The translations under genes and the position numbers were made by a program. The notes under the pieces were generated by a model, which had not been told where the DNA came from, did not search any database, and saw nothing but the letters and a program-made list of their open reading frames with translations. A stretch of 64,000 bases of DNA from an uncultured Flavobacteriales bacterium (lineage in GTDB: Bacteria; Bacteroidota; Bacteroidia; Flavobacteriales; BACL11), in the NCBI GenBank assembly GCA_943789505.1, contig CALSUJ010000001.1, forward strand, positions 372,001 through 436,000, in the 5' to 3' direction. Numbering within the stretch: position 1 is the stretch's first letter; each line of letters starts with the position of its first letter. This document shows, one piece after another, positions 28,526 through 37,660 of the stretch.

Positions 28526-29977
28526 ATGTATTTCAATTCCTTAGATTTTGCAATTTTCCTACCAATAGTATTTATATTGTATTGGTTTATATTTAGAAAT
28601 AATCTAAAATTGCAGAATGCTTTAATCGTTGTTGCTAGCTATATTTTCTACGGATGGTGGGATTGGAGGTTTCTATCACTTATCATATTTAGTACTATTG
28701 TTGATTATTTAGTTGGACAGAGATTAAGAACTGAAGAACAACAATCAAAAAGAAAAGTATTACTTTGGACAAGTGTCATTGTAAACATTGGGTTTTTAGG
28801 ATTCTTTAAATATCATAATTTCTTTTTAGAAAGTTTTGTTGATGCCTTTAGTTTATTTGGCATGCAGATTAATGCTAATAGCCTTAATATAATAATTCCT
28901 GTAGGGATTAGTTTTTACACTTTCCAGACCTTAAGCTATACTATTGATGTATATAAGAAAAAGTTAGATCCTACAGAAGATTTTATAGCTTTTTCTGCAT
29001 TTGTTTGCTTCTTTCCTCAACTTGTAGCTGGACCTATTGAAAGAGCTACAAATCTGTTACCTCAATTTTATAATAAAAGAACTTTTGAATACCATAAGGC
29101 AGTTGATGGTATGCGTCAGATATTATGGGGTTTATTTAAAAAAATAGTAATTGCAGATAATTGTGCAGTATTTGCTAATCATATATTTGATAATTCGGCT
29201 GATATGAATGGAAGCACATTAATACTTGGAGCTATATTTTTTACTTTTCAAATTTATGGAGATTTCTCAGGTTATTCAGATATTGCCATTGGAACATCAA
29301 GACTCTTTGGATTTGATCTTAAACAGAACTTTGCCACTCCTTACTTCTCAAGAGATATTGCTGAGTTCTGGAGGCGTTGGCATATCTCTTTAAGCACATG
29401 GTTTAGAGATTATCTATATATTCCGCTTGGAGGAAGTAGAGGTGGTATTTGGAAGAAAGTAAGAAACACATTTGTTATTTTCTTAGTTAGTGGATTTTGG
29501 CATGGGGCTAATTGGACTTTTATTGTTTGGGGCGCTCTTCATGCTATATACTTCTTACCATTATTATTAACTAATAACAATAGAAAGAACTTAGCAATAG
29601 TAGCTGAAGGAAGATTACTCCCATCTATCAAAGAGTTTTTTGGAATGCTCACAACATTTACTCTTACAGTATTTGCTTGGATATTTTTTAGAGCTGAAGA
29701 TGTAAGCCACGCTGTTAGTTATATAGGTGGTATTTTTTCTATTACTATCTTCAGTGAACCAGAATTTATGGAACGTGGTGATGCTTTTATTTTATTATAT
29801 TTAGTATTAGGTTTTTTTATTATTGAGTGGTTAGGTAGAGATGGTAAGCATACATTAGAATTAAATAGCATAAGATGGACTCCAATAAGAAGAATGTCAT
29901 TATATTTTTTAATTATTAATATGATATTAATATTAGGATTTTGGGGAGAAGAAGGGTTTATTTATTTTCAATTTTAG
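28526..29977 (+). CDS. MBOAT-family O-acyltransferase (AlgI-like)
   Basis: 483 aa, about 11 membrane helices. The alginate-acetylation-type signatures are present: ISFYTFQTLSYTIDVYK, FSGYSDIAIGTSRLFG, EFWRRWHISLSTWFRDYLY with IPLGG, and the catalytic-His segment SGFWHGANWTF. AlgI-type MBOATs pass acyl groups across the membrane to a periplasmic partner that acylates a polysaccharide. The next gene, three bases on, is an SGNH-like protein and is the probable partner. Placement after the sugar operon suggests glycan O-acetylation. Confidence 0.92.
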   Translation: MYFNSLDFAIFLPIVFILYWFIFRNNLKLQNALIVVASYIFYGWWDWRFLSLIIFSTIVDYLVGQRLRTEEQQSKRKVLLWTSVIVNIGFLGFFKYHNFFLESFVDAFSLFGMQINANSLNIIIPVGISFYTFQTLSYTIDVYKKKLDPTEDFIAFSAFVCFFPQLVAGPIERATNLLPQFYNKRTFEYHKAVDGMRQILWGLFKKIVIADNCAVFANHIFDNSADMNGSTLILGAIFFTFQIYGDFSGYSDIAIGTSRLFGFDLKQNFATPYFSRDIAEFWRRWHISLSTWFRDYLYIPLGGSRGGIWKKVRNTFVIFLVSGFWHGANWTFIVWGALHAIYFLPLLLTNNNRKNLAIVAEGRLLPSIKEFFGMLTTFTLTVFAWIFFRAEDVSHAVSYIGGIFSITIFSEPEFMERGDAFILLYLVLGFFIIEWLGRDGKHTLELNSIRWTPIRRMSLYFLIINMILILGFWGEEGFIYFQF

Positions 29978-29980
29978 AAT

Positions 29981-30940
29981 ATGAAACACTTTATAATAAA
30001 AACATCTTGCTGGTTTTTTCTTTTTATAGTTATTTACTTTATTATTGGATTTGCACCTTTTGCGATATATGATAGAAGTTATCCTATCTACAAAAGTCAA
30101 TTAGAATTCATTAATTCAGATTCTGCTGAAATTCTTTTTATAGGAGATTCTAGAGTTAACGCTTCCGTTATAGCTAACAATATACCAAATTCAAGAAATT
30201 TGGGGATACCTGCTTCATCTCCTATAGATGGTTATTTTCTACTTAAAAAGTATCTTGATAATCACAAGAAGGTTAAAAATATTTTTATATCATATAGCTG
30301 GAAGAACCTAGGTAATCAACATAATTCCATAGATATATATAGAAGAGGAGTGTTAATGGGTTTATATGGCTATAAAGAATATATGCAGATATTAGAAAGA
30401 TCAAGATTAATAGATAAAGAATTTAACAATAAAATTAGCTGGATTAATTTTATTTCTGCTTTTACAAGGTCTCCTGTATTTATGGGGGTAGAGTTGAAAG
30501 AGTTTAATTTTTCCAATTATGAAGATAATAAAGAAATATATAAATTATTTAACGCTCAAAAAGGCCATATAACATCTATATTTGGCAACGAATTAAGTTG
30601 TATTGATTGTAAAGGATTGAATTCAAAGATGCAAGATTTTCGCTTAGATCCAATTTACGATTACTATCTTAAAGAACTTATAAATTTATCTGTTTCTAAT
30701 AATATAAAAGTGATTTTTGAAACAATACCATTTAATAAATCTTCATTGACTAGCAATAAAGTAGAAAGACAATATCAGCAATATTTAAAAGAGCTCTCAC
30801 AATTATATCCTAATGCAGGAATATGCGATACAATATTTTACTATGAGGATAAATATTACGAATCCACAACTCATATGAATGCTATTGGTGCTATAAAATA
30901 TACTAGTTACTTAAAGTATAAGATAGTAGGTGATGAATAA
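29981..30940 (+). CDS. SGNH-hydrolase-like partner of the MBOAT protein
   Basis: 319 aa with one N-terminal membrane anchor (WFFLFIVIYFIIGFAPF) and a periplasmic domain. GDSRVNASVI is the block I GDS motif, and THMNAIGAIKY near the C-terminus fits the catalytic D/H block (here T-H). This is the AlgJ/AlgX/DUF1574-like layout of O-acetyl transferases. It starts three bases after the MBOAT stop. Probable acceptor-side acetyltransferase. Confidence 0.75.
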   Translation: MKHFIIKTSCWFFLFIVIYFIIGFAPFAIYDRSYPIYKSQLEFINSDSAEILFIGDSRVNASVIANNIPNSRNLGIPASSPIDGYFLLKKYLDNHKKVKNIFISYSWKNLGNQHNSIDIYRRGVLMGLYGYKEYMQILERSRLIDKEFNNKISWINFISAFTRSPVFMGVELKEFNFSNYEDNKEIYKLFNAQKGHITSIFGNELSCIDCKGLNSKMQDFRLDPIYDYYLKELINLSVSNNIKVIFETIPFNKSSLTSNKVERQYQQYLKELSQLYPNAGICDTIFYYEDKYYESTTHMNAIGAIKYTSYLKYKIVGDE

Positions 30941-30968
30941 ATTAGCTGCGGGATTTTATGAGAATAAA

Positions 30969-31042
30969 AAAGCGGAATCCATCTCATTTTGAGACAAGGT
31001 TCCGCTTAGGTGGGCTTTACTGTTCTCGAATTCAAATTTAAT
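30969..31042 (+). repeat. element B-like copy B14, joined to A3
   Basis: Stem arms AGCGGAA (30971-30977) and TTCCGCT (31000-31006) enclose an inner ATCTCA/GAGAC pairing. GGTGGGC follows, but the GGTCC stem is lost and TCTCGAATTCAAATTTAAT leads straight into A3. The same B-to-A join occurs at B12/A7. Confidence 0.75.
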
Positions 31043-31206
31043 TTTTTATAAAATAAGTGATTACTCAGATAGCCGAATTAATTTCTTAAGTTTGTTTTAG
31101 TAGATTGGTTAGCGGTGCAAAAAGTGGTGCAAATTTTAGTTTTAAAGCTTGCTGTAATCTAGTGAAAAGGGTAGAGGTTGTAATCCTGCTACCCCGACTT
31201 TTTTCT
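31043..31206 (+). repeat. element A, copy A3
   Basis: Full copy: TTTTATAAAATAAG, ATTACTCAG, TAGATTGGTTAGCGG, two GGTGCAAA boxes, AAGGGTAGAGGTTGTAATCC and TGCTACCCCGAC. In this subtype GGGTAGAGG can pair with CCTGCTACCC. Confidence 0.92.
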
Positions 31207-31231
31207 CATCATACTTATCATAATATTTTTG

Positions 31232-31240
31232 TAAGTTTGC
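31232..31240 (+). promoter_or_regulatory. -7 box, leaderless GTG start
   Basis: TAAGTTTGC ends three bases before the GTG at 31244, the same spacing seen at nine other genes. This supports the GTG as the real start. Confidence 0.6.
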
Positions 31241-31243
31241 TTT

Positions 31244-31576
31244 GTGAAAAAACTATTCTTAATTTTAATTACATTTACTACACTTACAAATATAAGTTAC
31301 GCTTCTTTTCCTGTTGTAGAAAGTAATGCTAAAATACTAGCTATAGAACCTGAAGATGATGAAGATGATGGGTCTTCATATTGGGGAATTCTTGGAGGAA
31401 TTCTTTTTTTTGGAACTATATATTTGTTAGTAAGAACAATTTGGAGAGCATATAGAGGGGGTATTCCTTGGGTTAAAAAACTACTACGTTGGAAGAATAT
31501 TTGGTGGTTACTTTTACTACTACCAGTCATGTTTATAATTGGACTTATGGGTATGGGATCCGGAATGGGAGGGTAG
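31244..31576 (+). CDS. small membrane protein, copy 1 of a repeat-flanked pair
   Basis: 110 aa from a GTG start. Signal-like N-terminus (KKLFLILITFTTLTNISYA), then an acidic stretch (EPEDDEDDGSS), a membrane helix with GILFFGTIYLLVRTIW, the basic loop RAYRGGIPWVKKLLRWK, a second helix NIWWLLLLLPVMFII and a Gly/Met-rich tail. A close relative lies at 58744, with the core from YWGILG to KNIWWLLLL nearly identical. Both copies have element A on each side, so each looks like a gene cassette. Function unknown. Confidence 0.75.
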   Translation: MKKLFLILITFTTLTNISYASFPVVESNAKILAIEPEDDEDDGSSYWGILGGILFFGTIYLLVRTIWRAYRGGIPWVKKLLRWKNIWWLLLLLPVMFIIGLMGMGSGMGG

Positions 31577-31583
31577 TTGAGTT

Positions 31584-31747
31584 TATTTTATAAAATAATA
31601 GATTACTCAGACATTCCAATTAATTTCTTAAGTTTGTTTTAGTAGATTGGTTAGCGGTGCAAAAAGTGGTGCAAATTTTAGTTTTAAAGCTTGCTGTAAT
31701 CTAGTGAAATAAGTGTTGGTTGTAATCCTGCTACCCTGACTTTTTTC
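31584..31747 (+). repeat. element A, copy A4
   Basis: Full copy of the second subtype: after CTAGTGAAAT it reads AAGTGTTGGTTGTAATCC, TGCTACCCTGAC. The GGGTAG arm is absent. Confidence 0.92.
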
Positions 31748-31784
31748 TTTTCAGGATTCTTATAATTTTGTGTATTATTGTGGT

Positions 31785-32024
31785 ATGAAAAAACTCCTAC
31801 ATATATTTTTAGGATTGACTTTAATGATTGGCTGTAGTGATGGCAATGAAATTTTAGGTCTTTGTTATGTATCCCCTAATCCAGAGATTATTTGTGCTGA
31901 AGAGTATGATCCGGTCTGCGCTTGTAATAACTTAGTTTATGATAATTCTTGTGAAGCTGAAAAAGCTGGAAATCTCCATTATAAATCAACTAACAAAGAT
32001 AGTGGAGAAGCCTGTAATTATTAA
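31785..32024 (+). CDS. lipoprotein with Kazal-type inhibitor domain
   Basis: 79 aa from the ATG at 31785; the longer frame from 31770 adds five implausible residues before MKKLLHIF. Lipobox GLTLMIGC gives a lipidated Cys. The mature part, ICAEEYDPVCACNNLVYDNSC, then AEKAGN and a final Cys, follows the Kazal serine-protease-inhibitor pattern (C-x6-PVC-x8-YxNxC). A -7 box, TAATTTTGT, lies at 31763-31771. Likely a surface lipoprotein that protects against proteases. It precedes the LRR gene by 12 bases. Confidence 0.72.
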   Translation: MKKLLHIFLGLTLMIGCSDGNEILGLCYVSPNPEIICAEEYDPVCACNNLVYDNSCEAEKAGNLHYKSTNKDSGEACNY

Positions 32025-32036
32025 ATTATACAAATA

Positions 32037-33107
32037 ATGAAAAAACTACTACTTATACTACTAATACCTATTATTGGGCTTGGACAACAAACTTATGTCC
32101 CTGATGATAATTTTGAACAAGAATTAATTAATCAAGGATACGATACAGTCTTAGATGATTATGTTTTAACATCAAATATAAATACTATTACTTTCTTAGA
32201 TATTAACTCTCAATTAATTTCTGACCTTTCAGGCATAGAAGGGTTTACTGATTTAAATACCCTATGGTGTAATGATAATATGCTAAATTCTATAGATGTT
32301 AGTAATAATATTTATTTAACTGAGTTACGTTGTCAAGGTATGTTACTTACAAGTCTTGATATAAGTAATAATTTTAATTTATTAACTTTAGAATGCTCAC
32401 ATAATCAACTAACAAGCCTTGATGTAAGTCAAAATCCATCACTTACTTATTTAGGTTGCCAAAGTAATCAACTTACCTCTTTAAATTTAAGCAATAATAC
32501 ACCTTTAACTTTCTTGCTGTGTTCAAATAATCAACTCACAAATTTAGACCTTAGTTCTAATTTATTATTAGAAAGTTTATCATCTTTACATAATGAACTT
32601 ACAAGTATTGATTTGACTTTAAATACATCATTAATTTCGCTTTCATGTGCATACAATAATATAACTAGCTTGAATTTAGATAACAATATATTCTTAACTA
32701 CATTGAGATGTTCGCATAATCAAATTTCTTCTCTAAATTTAGCGCAAAATACTTTATTAAATCATTTTGAGTGCGAAAATAATTCACTTAGCTCTTTAGA
32801 TGTAAGAAATGGAAACAATGTTAGTTTTATGTTTTTTAAAGTAAGAAATAATCCGAATCTTAAATGTATAAATGTAGATGATGTAAATTGGTCTAGCAAT
32901 AATTGGACAACTACCAATTATAGTATAGATTCTATAATGTTTTTTAGTGCTAATTGTAATCCTTCTGCAACAGAAGAGTATACTACAAAAAAAGAACTTC
33001 TTAAAGTAGCAGATCTGTTAGGAAGAAAAACAAAAGATACTAAGAATGAAGCTCTCTTTTACATCTACGATGATGGAACAGTAGAGAAAAAAATAGTTGT
33101 AGAATAA
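32037..33107 (+). CDS. secreted leucine-rich-repeat protein with short sorting tail
   Basis: 356 aa. Signal peptide MKKLLLILLIPIIGLGQ, then the Bacteroidota LRR N-cap QTYVPDDNFEQELINQGYD and about ten ~21-residue repeats of the type LTSLDVSxNxxLTxLxCxxNQ. The C-terminal ~40 residues (ELLKVADLLGRKT … LFYIYDDGTVEKKIVVE) form the non-canonical tail shared by six other proteins in this window. Probably exported and surface-attached through T9SS. It is followed at once by A5. Confidence 0.85.
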   Translation: MKKLLLILLIPIIGLGQQTYVPDDNFEQELINQGYDTVLDDYVLTSNINTITFLDINSQLISDLSGIEGFTDLNTLWCNDNMLNSIDVSNNIYLTELRCQGMLLTSLDISNNFNLLTLECSHNQLTSLDVSQNPSLTYLGCQSNQLTSLNLSNNTPLTFLLCSNNQLTNLDLSSNLLLESLSSLHNELTSIDLTLNTSLISLSCAYNNITSLNLDNNIFLTTLRCSHNQISSLNLAQNTLLNHFECENNSLSSLDVRNGNNVSFMFFKVRNNPNLKCINVDDVNWSSNNWTTTNYSIDSIMFFSANCNPSATEEYTTKKELLKVADLLGRKTKDTKNEALFYIYDDGTVEKKIVVE

Positions 33108-33109
33108 TT

Positions 33110-33272
33110 ATTTTATAAAATAAGAGTTTGATCAGATAATCGAATAAATTTCTTAAGTTTGATTTAGTAGATTGGTTAGCGGTGCAAAAAGTGGTGCAAA
33201 TTTTAGTTTAAAAGCTTACTGTAATCTAGTGAAATAAGTGTTAGTTGTAATCCTGCTACCCTGACTTTTTTT
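33110..33272 (+). repeat. element A, copy A5
   Basis: Second-subtype full copy, starting three bases after the LRR gene stop. The opening motif is slightly changed (GTTTGATCAGATAATCG). Confidence 0.92.
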
Positions 33273-33323
33273 ATCTTCTATTTCCCAATATTTTATTTAC
33301 ATTTGTGGCATAAAATTTAACTT

Positions 33324-33854
33324 ATGAATAATATAAAATATATTTTTCTGCTTGTGCTTTTCGCTTGCGGAACTAACAGTCAAGATGCTAGCATTGACGT
33401 TGCTCAAAACACATTAGAAAAAGATTTAGTAAAATATGAGAGTATTTGGAATAGATTCTTAGCAGGAGATACGTCTGTAGCTAACGAAAATAATTTTCAG
33501 AAAGATGTAGTAGTTGTTACAGCACAAGGAGATCTAGTTGGCATTAAAGCTGTAAAAGATTTTTACATGAATTATTTAAACGGTTTTTCTGATATTGAGT
33601 TTACAATACTTGATGCATTTGGACAGGGAGATCGTATAGTGAAGCATTGGAATTTCAAAGGAACTCATACTGGTGAATTCTTTGGTATTCCTGCTACTGG
33701 CAATAAATTAGACTTGTCAGGAACCACACTTGTAACTATGCAGGATGGTAAAATCGCAAAAGAACAAGACTTTTTTGATATGCAATCTCTTATTTTACAA
33801 TTACAGCAGCCATCTGAAGAAGAAGTGGTTGTTGATGATTATACTGGTATTTAA
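33324..33854 (+). CDS. SnoaL-like (ester cyclase) lipoprotein
   Basis: 176 aa. Lipobox FLLVLFAC at the N-terminus. Residues about 30-155 follow the SnoaL/NTF2-like fold (YESIWNRFLAG, GIKAVKDFYMNYLNGFSD, KHWNFKGTHTGEFFGIPATG). A paralogue lies at 47254. A -7 box, TACATTTGT, is at 33298-33306, giving a 17-base leader. The substrate is unknown; such folds can be enzymes or binding domains. Confidence 0.75.
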   Translation: MNNIKYIFLLVLFACGTNSQDASIDVAQNTLEKDLVKYESIWNRFLAGDTSVANENNFQKDVVVVTAQGDLVGIKAVKDFYMNYLNGFSDIEFTILDAFGQGDRIVKHWNFKGTHTGEFFGIPATGNKLDLSGTTLVTMQDGKIAKEQDFFDMQSLILQLQQPSEEEVVVDDYTGI

Positions 33855-33858
33855 GATA

Positions 33859-34579
33859 CTATTCTTTAGATAGAACTTTATTTATTTCAGTTTCTAAATC
33901 TTCAATAAGAACTATATACATTGATAACCAATTGATTTTATTTTTTTGATATTCTTCTAGTAAAATTAATGTTGACATTAATTCTCTGTCATTTTGGATA
34001 GAATTATAAATTATATCACAATATTTTTTCGTTGATATCGAATTATTATTTTTATTAATAATAATATCTGGATGTCTTTTACTGATTACAGGAACAATGT
34101 CTTCTTTTAATTTTTTTTCGTAATCTATAGTTGTTTGAACATAAGAAGAATAGGTAATATGAATCCTACTTAACATTTCTTTTATTTTATCAGAGTTAAT
34201 ATATTTAAGAGCTCCTGAATTAATAATTGAATGATACCTATCTGTTGGTGGTTCAAATACTCTATAATAAATTAGATTAAATTGAATTCTACTTTTACTT
34301 TGTGTAAGATTCTTTATAGCTTCAAAATTAAATTGTTGGTTTATTGGATTTATAAAAGCATTCAATATTGTAATATCATTTTGCCAGTTTGTCTTTCTCT
34401 CTGCGCAGTAATCATTAATTTCATTTGCTTCTTTTTGGAGACTATTTAGAACTTTAATTCTTTCATTATTGTTTTGCTTGTTTGCTTGATACCTGATTTA
34501 TCCAAAAGGATACTGATATTCCTAATACAATCACAATAAACTCTAAAGAGTACTTAATAAACCAATCTTTTCTTTTCAT
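33859..34579 (-). pseudogene. DUF6090-like membrane protein with one-base deletion
   Basis: The minus-strand ATG at 34579 starts MKRKDWFIKYSLEFIVIVLG, then ISVSFWINQ, a typical single-helix N-terminus. After KQAKQ the frame meets TAA; adding one base near 34466-34471 restores NNNERIKVLNSLQKEANEI and joins the long downstream frame, which ends at 33859. Restored length is about 240 aa: one membrane helix and a helical cytoplasmic or periplasmic part, like DUF6090 proteins. The gene lies tail to tail with the SnoaL gene, four bases apart. Confidence 0.65.
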
Positions 34580-34609
34580 CTTTCTTTTTTAAAAGTGCTA
34601 AGCTAAACA

Positions 34610-34767
34610 TATTTTATAAAATAACTGATTACCCAGAAAATCAAATTAATTTCTTAAGTTTGTTTTAGTAGATTGATTAGCGGTGCAAAATGTGGTGCAA
34701 ATTTTAGTTTTAAAGCTTACTGTAATCTAGTGAAAAGGTAGAGGTTGTAATCTTGCTACCACGACTA
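34610..34767 (+). repeat. element A, copy A6
   Basis: First-subtype full copy with TAGATTGATTAGCGG, AATGTGGTGCAAAT and GGTAGAGGTTGTAATC, TTGCTACC. Element B2 follows directly. Confidence 0.9.
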
Positions 34768-34770
34768 ATA

Positions 34771-34840
34771 ATAAAGATCCACTACATTTTAGAGGGTTTC
34801 TTTTTGGTGGACCTTACGGTCCTTATTTCGAACTTTTTTA
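34771..34840 (+). repeat. element B, copy B2
   Basis: The palindromic terminator arm is degraded, but GGACCTTACGGTCC (a perfect 5-bp stem with loop TTAC) and TTATTTCGAACTTTTTTAG are kept. Confidence 0.85.
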
Positions 34841-34882
34841 GAGATTCTTTTTAGTATTGAAGATTGTAATATTATTATTTAA

Positions 34883-34925
34883 CGATAAAAATTTATTGTT
34901 TATCGATAAATATATATATGTTTGC
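34883..34925 (+). promoter_or_regulatory. promoter with CGATAAA operator-like repeats
   Basis: CGATAAA (34883-34889), TTTATCG (34899-34905) and a second CGATAAA (34904-34910) lie just before a -7 box TATGTTTGC (34917-34925). The repeats cover the expected -33 region of the DUF2975/HTH operon, so self-repression by the downstream HTH protein is likely. Confidence 0.5.
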
Positions 34926-34940
34926 AGAAATTAATCTATA

Positions 34941-35585
34941 ATGACTAAAAATATTAAACCTGATAATATAATTAGTATTCAACTATTAAATTTAGTATCA
35001 AAGTTTATCTTCTGGGCTGCAATATTCTCTTCATTTACTATTTCGTCAGTATTGCTTTATGGAACAATAAGTAGATCTGATATCAAATCTATTACAGAAG
35101 AAAGTATTGTTAATTGTGACGAAATAAATAATCTCAAAATGGATAGAATCAACATTCCATTTAAAGGAAAACATACTCAGAAATTCAAAAATATATTAGA
35201 GATAAAATATTGTTCTTTTATCTCGTTACCTATTTCAAAAAGATTAACCATCTTATTCTCCACTCTACTAATTCTTTCTTTAATAATTTTATGTACCTAT
35301 TTTTTTAAAAGGTTTATGAATTTAATAAATAAGGGATTATATTTTGAAACGTATACTATTAAGAACTTAAGAACAATATCTTATCTTATTCTATTGATTT
35401 GGTTAGTCAAGTTTTTTAGTTGGATATTTCAATCTAATGAAATCGTTCATCCGTTAAATAATTTTCATATTTCAAATAGTTTTCCTTCTATCAATTTATT
35501 AATTGCATCATTAAGTCTTTGGGTTCTTTCCTATCTGTTTTTACAGGGAGCAGAATTAAAGAAAGAAAAGGAATTAACTATATAA
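34941..35585 (+). CDS. DUF2975 membrane protein
   Basis: 214 aa with four membrane helices (about 18-40, 92-115, 143-165 and 180-205) and an extracytoplasmic loop between the first two. FINKGLYFETYT-like (here NLINKGLYFETYTIK) before helix three is characteristic of DUF2975. It is almost always paired with a small YozG-type HTH regulator, as here, two bases downstream. Probable membrane sensor or anti-regulator. Confidence 0.8.
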   Translation: MTKNIKPDNIISIQLLNLVSKFIFWAAIFSSFTISSVLLYGTISRSDIKSITEESIVNCDEINNLKMDRINIPFKGKHTQKFKNILEIKYCSFISLPISKRLTILFSTLLILSLIILCTYFFKRFMNLINKGLYFETYTIKNLRTISYLILLIWLVKFFSWIFQSNEIVHPLNNFHISNSFPSINLLIASLSLWVLSYLFLQGAELKKEKELTI

Positions 35586-35587
35586 CA

Positions 35588-35791
35588 ATGATAGTAATAA
35601 ATCTAGATGTAATGCTTGCAAAACGAAAAATGAGTTTAACAGAACTTTCAGAAAAAGTAGGAATTACAATGGCAAATCTTTCCATATTAAAGAAAGGAAA
35701 AGCCAGAGCAATCAGATTTTCTACACTTGAATCAATATGCAGAGTCTTAGATTGTCAACCTGCCGACATACTAGAATATAAAACAGAATAA
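35588..35791 (+). CDS. YozG-type XRE/HTH regulator
   Basis: 67 aa from the ATG at 35588; longer frames upstream overlap the DUF2975 gene in another frame and are unlikely. LDVMLAKRKMSLTELSEKVG, ITMANLSILKKGKARAIRF and CRVLDCQPADILEY form the small Cro/C1 helix-turn-helix. It is coupled to DUF2975 by a two-base gap and probably binds the CGATAAA repeats upstream. Confidence 0.85.
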   Translation: MIVINLDVMLAKRKMSLTELSEKVGITMANLSILKKGKARAIRFSTLESICRVLDCQPADILEYKTE

Positions 35792-35803
35792 TTTACAATA
35801 AAA

Positions 35804-36881
35804 ATGAAGAAAATGATTAAAACAACTTTCCCGATCCTATTATTGGGATTGACAACTACGGTAAATGCTCAATGGCAACAATGTATTGGGTCAGAAAATT
35901 TAGATGTACAAGCTTTACATGTTACAGGTAATTTTGATTTTTTTGGAGGAGCTTCAGGAACTTATCGTTCTTTAGATGAATCTGCTTCATATAGCTTCTC
36001 TAACTCAGGAAATGATTCAGTAGGACCAACAAGAGGAATAATTTCTGATGGAAATCATATTTATACTTGTACATCACAAGGAGTTTTTAGAAGTGATGAT
36101 AATGGTCAAAATTGGATATCAAAAAGTAATGGATTAACTCAGTTGTTATGTCATGGAATCATTTCAACAAATAGCGGAATATTTCTTTCTACATTATCAG
36201 GAGTTTTTAAATCTAGTGACAATGGAGATAATTGGACATCTGCAGGTATGGCATGGTATTGATTCTAGAAGTATTTGCTCAATGCAAGATTCTATCTTAT
36301 TTGTAGGAACGCAAGGAAGTGGAATCTATAAAAGTATTGATGACGGGCAGAGCTGGGTTGCTGTAAGTAATGGGGTTGCCTCTACAAATTTCAGAGCGAT
36401 ACAAGCTGAAGGGACTACTGTTTTTGCAGGGGGACAAAACGGAACGGGAGTGTATCGTTCCTTAGATTATGGTACAACTTGGAATTTGTTGTCTAATGGT
36501 ATTTCTTCTAGTTCGTACAGAGGTTTTGCGAGTAATGGTACTATAATTGTTGCGGGATCCACTTCTCAAGGTGTTTTCTATTCCTTAGATAATGGTGATA
36601 ACTGGACACAAATAAACCAAGGTTTGTTGGATTTAAATGTATTTGACTTAGATTTAAATGCTAATTACATTATTGCAGGAACCCACAGTCAAGGGGTATT
36701 TCGATTCCCTCTTTCAGAACTATCTACTACAGGAATTAAAGATGAATTAGAAATAAATGAAAACAGAAAACTACTTAGAATTGTAGATATATTAGGTAGA
36801 GAAACTATTCCTACTACTTATACTCCTTTGTTTTATATCTATGAAGACGGATCGGTAGAAAGGAAAATCATAACAAATTAA
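35804..36881 (+). pseudogene. BNR/sortilin-like secreted protein with one-base insertion
   Basis: Restored length about 358 aa. Signal peptide MKKMIKTTFPILLLGLTTTVNAQ, then beta-propeller-like repeats with SSDNGDNWTS, SIDDGQSWVAVSNG, SLDYGTTWNLLSNG and SLDNGDNWTQINQG (BNR Asp-box type). An extra T at 36254 splits the gene: without it, SAGMAGIDSRSICSMQ reads through. The end carries the short sorting tail (KLLRIVDILGRET … LFYIYEDGSVERKIITN). As given, the first part stops at 36262 without a sorting tail. Confidence 0.8.
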
Positions 36882-36883
36882 GG

Positions 36884-37657
36884 ATGAAAAATCTAATTAT
36901 CTTTTTATCTGTTGTAATGAGTTCCTCAATTTCGGCTCAAGTTACAACTGTTTACAATCCTATTACTGGAGAAACTTGGATGGATAGAAACCTTGGTGCG
37001 ACACAGATTGCTACTTCTTTTGATGATGTAAATGCTTATGGTGATTTATATCAGTGGGGTAGAAATACAGATGGTCATCAAATTAGAACTTCCTCTACAA
37101 CCTCCATCCTTTCTACAACTAATTCTCCTAATCATTCTGATTTTATTTTGGCTAATTCTGATTGGTTAACTGTTTCGGATGATAATTTGTGGCAAGGTGT
37201 AAACGGGATAAACAACCCTTGTCCTTTAGGATTCAGATTGCCAACTGAAGCTGAAATTGAAGCAGAACGATTAAGCTGGACTTCAAATGATGCTGCAGGT
37301 GCATTTGCATCTCCTTTAAAACTAACGATAGGTGGTGCCAGGAGCAGAATGTCAGGTGCTATTGGCAATGTAGGTACTTTTGTGGGTTACAGAACAAGTG
37401 ATTTAAATGGACTTCAGTCCAGAATGTTGGGAATTAGTTTAACTACATCACTTATGGGTGATAGAGATAGAGCTGATGGAAATTGCGTAAGATGCATACA
37501 GGATGAAACTGTAACCTCAATACTGGAAATTTCTAATCAGAAAACATTAATTAAAATAGTAGATATTTTAGGTAGAGAAACAAATCCTAAAGCTAATAAT
37601 CTCCTATTTTACATTTATGATGATGGAACAGTTGAGAAGAAAATAATTATTGAATAA
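36884..37657 (+). CDS. FISUMP-domain secreted protein with short sorting tail
   Basis: 257 aa. Signal peptide MKNLIIFLSVVMSSSISAQ. The body is the Fibrobacter succinogenes major paralogous domain: ITGETWMDRNLGATQIA, YGDLYQWGRNTDGH, NNPCPLGFRLPTEAE, and a final GNCVRCIQD. The C-terminus TLIKIVDILGRET … LFYIYDDGTVEKKIIIE is the shared short tail. It starts two bases after the BNR gene. Secreted or surface protein; function unknown. Confidence 0.87.
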   Translation: MKNLIIFLSVVMSSSISAQVTTVYNPITGETWMDRNLGATQIATSFDDVNAYGDLYQWGRNTDGHQIRTSSTTSILSTTNSPNHSDFILANSDWLTVSDDNLWQGVNGINNPCPLGFRLPTEAEIEAERLSWTSNDAAGAFASPLKLTIGGARSRMSGAIGNVGTFVGYRTSDLNGLQSRMLGISLTTSLMGDRDRADGNCVRCIQDETVTSILEISNQKTLIKIVDILGRETNPKANNLLFYIYDDGTVEKKIIIE

Positions 37658-37660
37658 ATA

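Noticed and set aside
31140-31200. tRNA gene in element A (GGTTGTAATCC resembles a T-arm)
   Set aside because: No D-arm, anticodon stem or acceptor stem can be formed, and the hairpin pairing is lost in half of the copies.
31105-31326. 73-aa frame starting inside element A3 (VSGAKSGANFSFKACCNLVK)
   Set aside because: Related peptides appear in every A copy simply because the DNA is repeated; the frame runs into the leaderless gene at 31244 in another frame and ends by chance.
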